From: Coniella vitis
Taxonomy: Eukaryota; Ascomycota; Sordariomycetes; Diaporthales; Schizoparmaceae
DNA length: 64,000 bases
Direction: 5' to 3'
Assembly: GCA_011317545.1 (NCBI GenBank)
Contig: WUJK01000003.1
Location: 930,001-994,000 of the forward strand
Shown: piece by piece, positions 32,932 through 43,359 of the stretch
How the letters are laid out: the number at the start of each line of letters is the position of its first letter
How positions within the stretch are numbered: position 1 is the first letter of the stretch
The notes under the pieces: model-generated
The model's database searches: none
What the model was told of the DNA's origin: nothing
Seen by the model: the letters and a program-made list of their open reading frames with translations, nothing else
Made by a program: the position numbers and the translations under genes

Positions 32932-35460
32932 GGCGACGGTGCTTCTGACACTTGTCTGTCTTTTGGCGAACCGATGATACAAGTATAGCCGCAGGGAGCT
33001 GCGAAGAGGACGTGGTGAAGTGGGAAAAGCCACTGAAACGAACGAGTGCTGGTCGAGGAATTGAGAAATTATATCAGTCAAACAATCATGTCTTTCGTGA
33101 ACTGGATGGGCCGAGCGACAACGGCGTTTGTTTCTTGATGTTTTTGAGCAAGCATCCACTCGCTCCCTCTGCAAAGATTGGATTAATATATGTATGCGTG
33201 TATATATGTATGCGTGTATATATGTATGCGGCCGCTGTTTCGGTTGCGCCGTTCACCACCAACACCTTGGCCGCGTTGCTGTTGGCTAGGCGGCCGGCCG
33301 TATTGACTATTCGAAGGCGAATCTGATGTCAATTTGGGATGGGCACACAGACTTTTGACTAATCCTTTGTGTTCTTTTGAGCCAGCTGCATTGGCCTGTA
33401 TACTATTTGCCCTCCTCTCTGCCGTCAAGAGCCAGTCAAGGCTGCCTTTGGCGGGAGGCGTGAATCAATGTCTGGGCTGGGGGGCGGCTGATCGCCCTCT
33501 CCCGAGATTGGGCCATGTATTACCGTGTACATGTGGAAGAGAAGAGCCCTCAACGGCTCCTCAACAGTTGCTTTGGTCGTCTAGTGGTCGACTATAGCAT
33601 TTTCACAACGCATGCCAAGCCGACTAGCATAGCATAGCCTGCGTTCCCTCGGCTATCTCTCTGCTTGACGCGCGAGTACGTACTCGTCGAAGGGGCCGGG
33701 CCTGGCCTGGCTTCTTCCTCTATCAGATCCGATGGAGCGAGTCGTAGTGGCGGCATCTGCACAGCTTCACGTCGCCGACGGCTTCGCGGACCAATGCCAG
33801 CGCACACTCGAGAGAGCACCGTCTCTTTGCTGCTCCCAGGAGGGCCTTTTGCCGGTTTCCACCTTTCGTTTATGACCGCAAGTCGCACTATGTAGGGGGA
33901 GGTTCTGGCCCCGACGGCTGTAAACGATAGCAAGGGAGACGACAAACGAACGAACCAGACCAAATACTATCGATATTTGCGACTTCAGACATGGAACATG
34001 CTCTCTGCCCAAGTAGTTTGCAACTTCTTCACTGCATGACAGCTGTCTAGTCCCCTATCGAGGCTGAGACATGCATCTCTGAACACTTTTTCTTCTTTTT
34101 TTGCAGACGTGAATGCTGGCCAAACAGAGGCCGTACCGACCTTGCTGGGGCCCAACTGCCAAAAACAACCCATCTCGTGTTGACAGCAGTCTAAAATTCG
34201 GATTCCATGCCTCGGAACGCTTACCCAGAGGTCTAAAAGGGCCCAGTTCGGCGAACCGTCCCGTTCTGCTACCATGTATACCATGTAGAAGAACGACGAT
34301 GCTACATAGTATTCGGGGGGGGGAGAAAATGAGACATTCACATCCCTCAGACGAGGCCCGGGAGCATACTTAGACACACACAAAAAGGAAGCCCTCTGAT
34401 AAGAAGCATTCTCAACACAAATTATGGTCGGGCCTCTCTATATTTGCTTTCTCTCTTCCTTTTACCAGGTAGCCAGTGGAGTTATACGTAGTAATGCATG
34501 CTGCTTTGCAAATGCAACATGCTCCCTGGCAGACCAGGGACTTGAACACCACATACTAGATGTTCTTGGGATTGTGTGGTGCCTGGCAAATGCAACAGCA
34601 AGCCACAGCGGCCAGGGCAGAGGCTAAAACTTGTCCCACGTCCTCTGAGGTTGTACAAACGGGACTTGGAATCCAAGCCCAGGCCTCGTCTTGAAACAGA
34701 TATGTCCGTCTTCTTTTTTTTGGGGGGGGGGGGAGGTGCCTGATGATGGGTCTCCTTCTCATGCTCTTTTTCTCAGCATATTTCGGGTATAATTGTTTTA
34801 ATTGTTTGAGAGTGAATAGTAGAGCAAGGGAATTCAGAACGCTGGTTCATTCCCCCAAGTGCTGAATGCCACATACAAACGGTGTTCATCTGCAAACACA
34901 TTTTGATATTTGGCACAGCACCTATGGGCTGGCTTATGTATGTTTTTTTTTCTTTTCTTCTTTTTACTTTACAAATGTAGTTACAGCAAGCAAGCCAGCC
35001 AGCCAGCCAGCCAGCCAGTTAGCCAGTCAATGTTCGTGACAGGGGGACTAGAATTTCCTTCGTTTACGCACTCTTGGCCCGCGTGTGTTGGGTTTCGTAT
35101 ACTATAATGTCTATTTCCTCCGGATAACCGGAATTGCTCTCGTGGCAGAAACCTGCCGGCCCAACGATGAGCAAGCGATGCTAGCCACCTCACTTTTTCT
35201 GATACAATTCTCTTTTGCAAGGCCACTTATAGGCCCGTTGAGTCTTTGGACTGGCCTCCAAGTACGCAACTCATGCTGTCAGGTTTCCATCTTTCCTGGT
35301 TGGCATTGTATGCCCGTCTCACTGCAGCCTTTGCTTGGCACACCTCCTTCTCCTCCTTCGCCTTCGCCTGCGCCTTCTTGTCCTTTCTCTTCGCCATCCC
35401 CTTATTCTCTCGCCGCCACTTCACCTCCGCCTCCTTCTCGTCCACCAGTTGCCCAGGATG
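32932..35460. other. Intergenic between divergent UGDH and GH12-like genes
   Basis: About 2.5 kb without a supportable gene. Visible elements are TATGTATG repeats at 33190-33228, a tRNA-like 5' half at 33575-33617, a homopolymer T/G run at 34713-34732, one ACATAGTA site at 34304-34311 and AGCC repeats at 34992-35018. Confidence 0.55.
34992..35018 (+). repeat. AGCC tetranucleotide repeat
   Basis: About six tandem AGCC units within non-coding sequence upstream of the GH12-like gene. Confidence 0.8.
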
Positions 35461-37256
35461 AGACCAATATCTCGCATCGTGGTACACCTCTGCATATCCG
35501 GTTTATACTCGCTCGGTGCGGCCGCCAAAAAGTCACAGAGCTCCTCTGCGCAGTCGAGTGACTCGACGGCCGCAACGAATGGCTACGATGCAGTGCTTTG
35601 CGGTGTCGATGGCTGGGCAGACGATAGCACAGGATACGCTTGTATGTTTTCTTGGTCTTTTGCGCCCCCAGTCGGACGATTTCAAAAAGAAAAAGAAAAA
35701 AACAGATTCTTCCAACAGACCCGACGGAGGGCAAACGACATGTATCAGCGAGTTGACAACCAGACTGACCCTGCGTGACCAGTTAATGCGGATGCTTGGA
35801 ATGCCGAAGGAGATGGGTACCAATGCCTTTCTGTAAGCTTGGCTCTACTCAGTTTCTTTTCATTTTCATTTTTATATACCACCCGTTAGCAAACTTGGGG
35901 TGCAACGCCCGGTGAGCAGCGAACGCAGCGTTTGGGGACTGACTGATGGATCGCCAATCCTGCTACCCATTGCCAGGTCATCAACGCAGACTCGTCGACA
36001 GACGTCGGCTTCGACGCGACGTGGTACTGGCCCGACGACCCCGGGAACGTCCACTCGTTTCCCCACGTGACCTACCCTTTGACAGACCTGCCGTCCGCCT
36101 TGTCCAACATCACGACGCTGCGCCTCGCCGCAGGATGGACCATGACGCCCGGCAGCGTGGCGAGGGCGCGAGGGCCCGAGAAGCGGGCTGGGCTCGACAC
36201 GGCCGGGCTCGACGACATTGGGGCTGTGGCAAACGTTGCCTTTGACATGTTCCTGGACGAGGACGCCGAGAACTCGACCAACGCCACGCTCGCTGGCTAC
36301 GAGATCATGATCTGGCTGGGGCGCGTGGGCACGCCGTATCCCCTGGGCTATGATAGTGGGAACGCCAGCTGTTACACCCAGCAACTGGGCAACTACAATT
36401 TGTGAGTTCTGACTCTCTGGATTCTCTCCTTCTCCTTCTTCTTCTTCTTCCTCCGCCTGGCCCGGCTTGCTTTGGCATGGTCGTTGTCGTCCTTGTTTCT
36501 GCTTGTTTGGAGCATGCTTTCTTTCCTTCACACCCCTCTTTCGATTCCCGCTTCCAAAAAAAGGCCAGTTGTTGCCCACGCTTGTACAACGTGGCACAGC
36601 ATCTCGCTCCCTATCCGGCACTTCTGAACCCTCCTACTCCTCTCGCCTGGCTTGGCCAAGCATCTTCTGCATGGTGCCTGGTCTGGTCTCGGCATGGCGT
36701 GGTGCCTGTGGGTGGCTTTCGGTGCCACGCCGCTACGCACGCAAGGGGGTGACCCGAACTGTGATGCTATCTGTGGACTGCTGCTCCTCACTTCTCACTC
36801 CCTTTCGAGCCATCGACTAATCTTGCTGCGTGCGTGCGTGCGTGTGTGTGTAGCTCCCTATTCACCGGACTCAACTCGCATAACGCCAGTGTCTTCACTT
36901 GGGTCTCGATCGACGACCAGATCACCTTTGACGAGGACATTTCCCCGCTGCTGCAGTATCTCTGGCGCAACGAGCTCGTATCTGCCGACGTGCTGCTGGG
37001 CGTGGTTGAGTTTGGCTCCGAAGCGTACTATGCAAGCGACAATGTGACGTTTAGTGCGGGAGAATTTGCCATTGATGTGCTCAACGGCGACCCGCCCAAG
37101 TTCACCCTGGATCCCATCGGCAAGGACTGCCCCAAGCCAACAAAGAGCCAGGGCAGCCGGGCGAGCGGGGCTAGATCCGTGAGACTGTCGATGGCTGTGG
37201 CGTTTGCGCTTTGCACTTTTCTGGCGCTCAGTCAGGGGTGCGGCTTTCTGTTCTAG
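35461..37256 (+). CDS. GH12-like glucanase with probable GPI anchor
   Basis: Four exons, 35461-35641, 35783-35832, 35977-36401 and 36854-37256, give 352 residues with consistent phases. The N-terminus (MRPISRIVVHLCISGLYSLGAAA) fits a signal peptide. The core matches glycoside hydrolase family 12: DATWYWPDD, the nucleophile block YEIMIWLGRVGTPYP, and the acid/base region LGVVEFGSEAYY near the C-terminus, so both catalytic glutamates look present. The usual N-terminal NNLWG motif is replaced by FNADAWNAEGDGYQC. After the domain there is a Ser/Gly/Arg-rich stretch and a terminal hydrophobic segment (LSMAVAFALCTFLALSQGCGFLF), as in a GPI signal, so wall or membrane anchoring is likely. It precedes a GT2 synthase on the same strand. 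Exons 1-2 are the least certain part. Confidence 0.78.
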
Positions 37257-39213
37257 AGTTGATGATGATGATGACGATGATGAATACTACTACGATGATG
37301 CTGTTGCTGTGGTTGTTGTTGTTGTTGTTGTTGCTGCTGCTGCTGCTGCTGTTGGTTACATAGCACACGTTGATGGCGCTCGACGCTCTGCTGTTTGTGT
37401 TACTTTTCCCCATCTAGTTCTTCCTAGCTTTTCCTTAATATCATGACGCTGTTATTCAGCCCTTTTACACGATCGTGGACCCGATTTCCTGCTCCTTCTT
37501 CTGCTCCCTGCGCCGCCGGCTACGATATTCCAAAGTCAATTTCAACAGGCTGCATCACTGGAATCCATCAGATATCGAAATCACGACATGGCCCTCTTTG
37601 CGCATGTTTCCATAAGAACGTCTCAGTCTGCCCTGTGATTGGCTCTCGTTCCCTTTTGGGAAATGCAATATATTCCCGACTTGGCTCCCGTTGTCTCAAC
37701 CTCTGTCTGCCGTATCCTCTGAGCGCCCCCCCGAGACAAGAGACCGGCACATGCACTTTGGAACAGAGTCCGTGCCACTTTCTCGTTTGCTCTTTTCTTT
37801 TCTTTTCTTTCTGTTTCTTTTCTGCCAGATCTTGCCTCGAACGCTCCTTGCATCATGGAACGAACCACCGCTCCCCTGTGCGGACTCGTGTGTGCTGCCC
37901 TGGTTTCCGCTTTCAGCCTCATGCCACGTCCCGCTGGATCGGCACAGTACCACAAACTCTTTTTGGTTTTTGTTTTACCCGTGTGGGATCTTTGCCAGGA
38001 CGTGCTTTTTCTTTTCGATCCCATGTCGACAGGTTGCCATCACATGCCGAAAGTTGGCATGTGCATGTCATGCTTAAAGTTGGCATGTGCATGTCATGCT
38101 TTTGTGTAGATATTTGCTATCTTTGCTGCTGCTGCATCCAAGCAGGGTTATCTATTCCTTTGCCCCAAACCCAACACCCCAATGCAGGGAGAAAGAATCC
38201 CAGCATCCTCTCTGTGGTTACGCTGGTTCTAGTTCTAGTATTGTCTCTTGCCATTGACATTAGTAGCCCTTGGGCGATCAAGGGGTCTCTTGGCCCTCTG
38301 CCGCCCCAGTTGGACCGTATCGTGGCCCGTGGTGGGCGCGTTTGCGCTTGTCCAACAGCTTCTTCTCCTCTCCTTTGACTCTGAACCTTGTCTCAAGGGA
38401 TTGTTAAGACACTGGTGGGCGCTGTTTGGAGGGTTGAACGGGTGGAGGGCACACACGGGGTCTGTGTGTCGTTCGCCCCTCGCTGCTGCGGCTCGTCTTG
38501 TCGTCTGTCTGTCTGTCTGTGCCTGGGAGTGGCAGAGAGTGTTGGGAGACTGGCGTGGTCTCTGCGTGTGTATCTCGAGTTGGTTTTCGATAGTCTGGGT
38601 TGGTTCCATCGGTTGATCCATCGCCCCATCCGTGTTTTTCCTGTCGTTCTAGACCGGGCAGAGGCCAGCTTGTGATGCGCTCGTATGGCGGACTTGTATC
38701 TGTGGGAAACGAAAGCGCAATAGTGTTTACTGGACAGGTCAACGGACCTCCTCCTCGCCGCTCTCGCCGCCCCTTTCCCACGAGAATATCCACATAACTG
38801 ATGCCATTCACTCGAACACCAGTTTCCTTTTCTGAATCACTGCCGTTTGCTTTCATTCCAGGCCCACGCCAACCTCTTAGTCTTCCTCCTCCTCCTTCTT
38901 TATCCTGGAATGCGTCTTTTGTCTTGCCTGTTTCCTCTTCTGTCACTGCTACACCACACTCGCTGCCCCTCTGTCCAACATTGACGGCCGGACCTCGTGA
39001 CGAGAACTGTCAAGGCAGCCTCGCGTTTTTTCGTCTCTTCTTTATCCTGTCTGCCATTTATTCGGCTTCAGATATAGCCCTCCCTTTGCGGTGGTGGTTC
39101 ACTATATCAAGTTTGTCTCAAAAAAAAAAACACAAAGCCTAGACGCTCACTACACACACATTTTTCCAGCCATTGTCGTCAGGTATACTCTCTCCCATCA
39201 AGCCATAAAAATC
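37257..39213. other. Intergenic between GH12-like and GT2 genes
   Basis: Begins with GAT, GTT and GCT trinucleotide runs (37260-37352). A perfect 26-bp tandem duplication lies at 38050-38101. No gene is supported. Confidence 0.55.
38050..38101 (+). repeat. Two perfect 26-bp tandem copies
   Basis: Copies at 38050-38075 and 38076-38101, each beginning AAAGTTGGCATGTGCATG, are identical. They are rich in overlapping GCATG/CATGC units. Confidence 0.9.
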
Positions 39214-41755
39214 ATGCGTCCTGCACCAGGGCCTCCTCCTCCACCACCCCAGGCAGTCGGTGGTGGCGGCAATGCTACGAATCCCTTCGAGACGCCCGAA
39301 TATGAAAGATCACAGCGGTCGCTCCAAAGTGGTGCCGAGACTTCCTCGGTCAGCTCACGTGTAAGTTTGTTTTTCTGGAAAGAAGTATACGCAAAAAAAA
39401 AAAAAAAAAAAAAAAAAAGAAAACAAGAACAAAACATAAATCTTCTCTCTCACAGGGCTGACTGACCATCATGGCAGGACGAAGTTCCACCGCCTGTGCC
39501 CAGTGTTGCCATGCCAGCCGCCACTTTTGGCAACTCGCGCCGGAGTCCTCCTCGCCCAACGCGATCAGATGATGATCTTGAGATCGTGAGTGCCTTTCTT
39601 CCCTTTTTTTTTTTATTGAGCATCTCATTCTCTTTTCCCTTCTCCGTGATCAAGATACTGAGACCGCCCCCCACCAAAAAAGACACCCGCGCCGCCTCGG
39701 CCCACGCATCAGTCTCGAGGCACCCAGAGCACAGAGGACGGCATCATCAACGAGAAGACAGCCAACCCGTTCGACTCGGACCCAGAGTCCGGAGGGTCCA
39801 CGCGCGGTGGTGTCGTGACAGCCAAGGACAAGCAGGAAGCCGACAACAGCGACGCTGCTGCTGCTGCTGCTGCCGCCGCCGCCGCCCAAAAGTCTCGCAA
39901 CCCCTTCAAGCGCGCCTACGCCTGGATCCGCGCGACCTACAGCCCCATCGAGGAAGCGCCGCTCGTCCTGCCCACGTGCCCGACGGACGCGGAAAAGCTG
40001 TCGTACCTGCACACGAACCGCATCCCGCTGTACGTGTTTGGCATCTTCTCCTTCCTCTCGCTGGGCGCGGGCATGTGGCTCTTCACCCTCAGCTCGACGC
40101 CCTTCTACTTCTACGGCGTCTTTGTCGCCTTCCTCAACATCTACCTGCTCATCAGCTACTGGGTCGGCGTCGTCGGCCGAGACTGGGACTACCAGGCCCA
40201 CCAGGCCCGCGTGGCGCGCTTCCCCATCACCCCCGAGACGGCGCCCACCGTCGACATCTTCCTGCCCGTGTGCGCCGAGGAGCTCGCCATCCTCGACAAC
40301 ACCTGGCGCCACGTGACGCAGCTCGACTGGCCCGCGGGCAAGCTGCGCGTGCACGTGCTCGACGACGGCGCCACGCCGAGCGTGCAGCGCCTCGCGCACC
40401 GCTACGGCTTCAACTACCTGGTGCGCGACGACCGCCCGCGCCTCAAAAAGGCGGGCAACCTGCGCTGGGCGTTTGCGCGCACCGACGGCGAGTACTTTGT
40501 CATCTTCGACGCCGACTTTTGCCCGCGGCCCGACTTTGTGCGCGAGCTGGCCGTCGAGCACCTCGACGACGCCCAGACGGCCATTGTGCAGAGCCCGCAG
40601 TTCTTCCGCGTCACGGACGAGCAGACGTGGGTCGAGCAGGGCGCCGGCGCGACGCAGGAGCTGTTCTACCGCGTCGTGCAGGTCAACCGCGACCGCTGGG
40701 GCGCGAGCATCTGCGTCGGCAGCAATGCCATGTACCGGCGGGCTGCGCTGGAGGAGGTTGGTGGCACGGCTGAGATTGGGTTTTCCGAGGATGTGCATAC
40801 TGGGTGAGTGTCACTCCCGTCTCCCTTCTTCTTCTTCTTCTCATGGTCTTCACCCTGTGTTCTTTTGTTTGCTGTGCCACACAAAAGACAAATGAACTCT
40901 TGTTTGTGTGTGTGTGTGTGTAAAGACTCGAGAGAATACTAATGAACCGCTATCCCGCACACAAACAACAGATTCGGCGCCGTCGACAGAGGCTGGAAAG
41001 TCCGATACATCCCACTCTGCCTGGCCACTGGTGTCTGCCCCCCGACTCCTCGATCTTTCTTTTCCCAGCAGATGCGCTGGGCTCGCGGCAGCACGACGCT
41101 GCTGACCAACGGCCACTTCTGGGTGTCCAACTTGACATTTGTGCAGAAAGTGTGCTACCTGTGTGGTCAGTAAAAACGTTTTAATACTACTTTGCCCTTC
41201 CATCTTGTTGAAATATGAGAGAGAGAAAAATAAGAAAAGAAAAAGAAAAATAACACAATGCTCACACAACTTCTTACAGGCTTCCTCTACTACTCGGCCG
41301 TCTCCCTCGGCATCTTCATCTCCCCCGTGCCGGGCATCCTCCTCCTCTGGTTCCGCCCCGAGTGGTTCAAGTTCTACAACCTCGCCTTCGCCATCCCCTC
41401 CATCGTCTACGGCCTGCTCGTCTTCCGCTTCTGGGCCAAGGCCGCGTACGGCATGAACGTGCAGCACGTCATGCTCATCCAGTCCTACGCCTACCTGACC
41501 GCCATCAAGGACCGCCTGTTTGGCATCGAGCTGCTCTGGGCGGCCTCGGGCGACGCCAAGGCGCACAAGAGCAACAAGTACCGCAACATGCGCCTCCTGT
41601 GCTGGCTGTGGACGCTGATCATCCTCGGCGGCATGGTCAGTGCCGTGACGTACCGCCTCCTGCACGGCTTCGCGTGGTATAACCCCATTCCGCTGATTGT
41701 GCTCAACTTGTACAACTTGTATGTGGCGCATCGCTTCTTGTTGTGCAACTGGTGA
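39214..41755 (+). CDS. GT2 cellulose-synthase-like glycosyltransferase
   Basis: Processive membrane beta-glycan synthase. Five exons, 39214-39360, 39478-39585, 39683-40803, 40972-41165 and 41280-41755, give 681 residues. A disordered proline/serine-rich cytosolic tail of about 170 residues with polyalanine precedes two membrane helices. The catalytic domain then shows DDG (D312-D313), DAD in FDADFCPRPDF (361-363), the ED of FSEDVHTGF (E454-D455) and QQMRW (Q491-W495), i.e. the full D,D,D,QxxRW set. Four or five C-terminal helices follow. The SEDVHTGF and IVQSPQFF blocks resemble fungal CelA and Aspergillus Tft1 (a mixed-linkage glucan synthase) and bacterial cellulose synthases rather than chitin synthases. 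The product polymer is not determinable. A poly-A run (39393-39418) lies in intron 1. Confidence 0.9.
39393..39418 (+). repeat. Poly-A run in intron 1 of the GT2 gene
   Basis: About 26 consecutive adenines between the donor at 39361 and the acceptor at 39477. Confidence 0.9.
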
Positions 41756-43359
41756 TTTTGGGGGGTTTTGACGGGTTGCGTGACAAGGTGTGCAGACCTT
41801 CGTTTCTTTTTTTTATACGTAACCCGGATGGCGGTTGGTTGGGGTTGCAGGAAAGAGAGGAGGAGGAGGAGAGAGTCAAGTCAGGTCAGCGTAAGCAAGT
41901 TGGGAGATGGGATGCATACAGAAAGAAAGAAAGCATGAGAGAGAGAGAGAAGAAAAGACATGGCACGGCGATGATGACTGGTCAGCTCATTTCTCAATCC
42001 TGTTTTCTCTGTTCGTTTTGTCTTTTTGTTTTTGTTGCTATTCTCACAGCTTTCTCTCTCTCTCTCTCTCTCCGCGGATATTTCAACCTCTCTTCTGTTG
42101 AGAAATAGGCGTTTGTTTTTTTGGGTTTTTCTTTTCTTTTCCTCTTTCTTTTTTCTTCTTCTCCTCCACCTTTTTCTTTCTCTTTTCCTGTCATCATGAG
42201 CTTACGGAGGAGGAACATAATATCTACGGTAAATCTTATTCTTAGTGTCAGGATCAGAAAGACTATCTTTTCCTTCGATGGCAAAATAGATTCGAGTTAA
42301 AAGAATTAAATTACAACCCCGACGTTCCGAAGGCGAGTAGGTGAAGTGAGCGAGCGAGTCCCTCCCCTTGATATCGTCTCGTTTATCGCCACTTGCCCCG
42401 CCTCCCAAGGGATTCAAGGCCCTTATCAAGGGCAGGCATAGAAAAGTCCTTGAAGAGTCACATGTGCAACTCCTCAAAATGCTTTCGTTCAACGACTCCG
42501 TTTGTGCTTCGCCACGGGTAGCAAGCAAGCAAGCAGTACTGGGAAAGGGGGGGTATACATAGTACTATGTGCACGCTGGGCCAACCAAAAACTGACCAAT
42601 CAGGATGGACTACAGCTCCTAATCCGGTAGCTAAATAGGAGGGGGAAAAGGCTCGTCATTCGTATGTTCCAAGTCCGAGTACCAACTTTCCCCAGCCCAA
42701 GCTTGAATCGAAATACCCATATAAAATGATGTGACTGGACCATGCAAACATGGAATTTCTGGAACTCAGAGACGACGTGTAAATAATGACCACAATTGCG
42801 AGACTGTAGTTGGAGCATTTCACACAAACATTCACCAGCCACGCCCGTTTCTCCCTTTTGTTAGCGACATATCTGCCAACTCACCCGTAATGGTGACCCC
42901 TTAACAAGTACAATATGACTTCAGTCTTGTTTAAACCGCGTATGGCATTGGAATTTCTATGTGCGAAACTGCAAGATCCGACTGGCGCGAACAATACGCG
43001 ATACTCGTCCAATGGCGGGAGGATCGAGCACAGGCGCAAGAGATTGATACAAAGGTCAGTCATTAATTCGCAATTGCATTTGCTTCTACTGCATGTATGC
43101 AGTCAATATTCAGTACAGTATAAAAGTCTGCATTCCCACAGGAACCAGCCGTATGACTTCAAACGAATCTGAAAAGCCACAAGTCAACTGTCCACGCCGG
43201 GAACCACAACACACACACACCCATACACACCCTAAATCCCAAACATGATCTAGAGAATGAGGGACAATAGCATCTCTCAAGACACGTGAAACCAAAACTC
43301 AGAGTGTCCTGAATGGACCACCAAGTGTTACAACCACAATATTCAAAGTGGAACTTGTA
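41756..43359. other. Intergenic between convergent GT2 and pyruvate carboxylase genes
   Basis: Holds both 3' flanks. It has CT/GA-rich runs (41930-42180) and a 14-bp perfect palindrome ACATAGTACTATGT at 42557-42570. No gene is supported. Confidence 0.55.
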
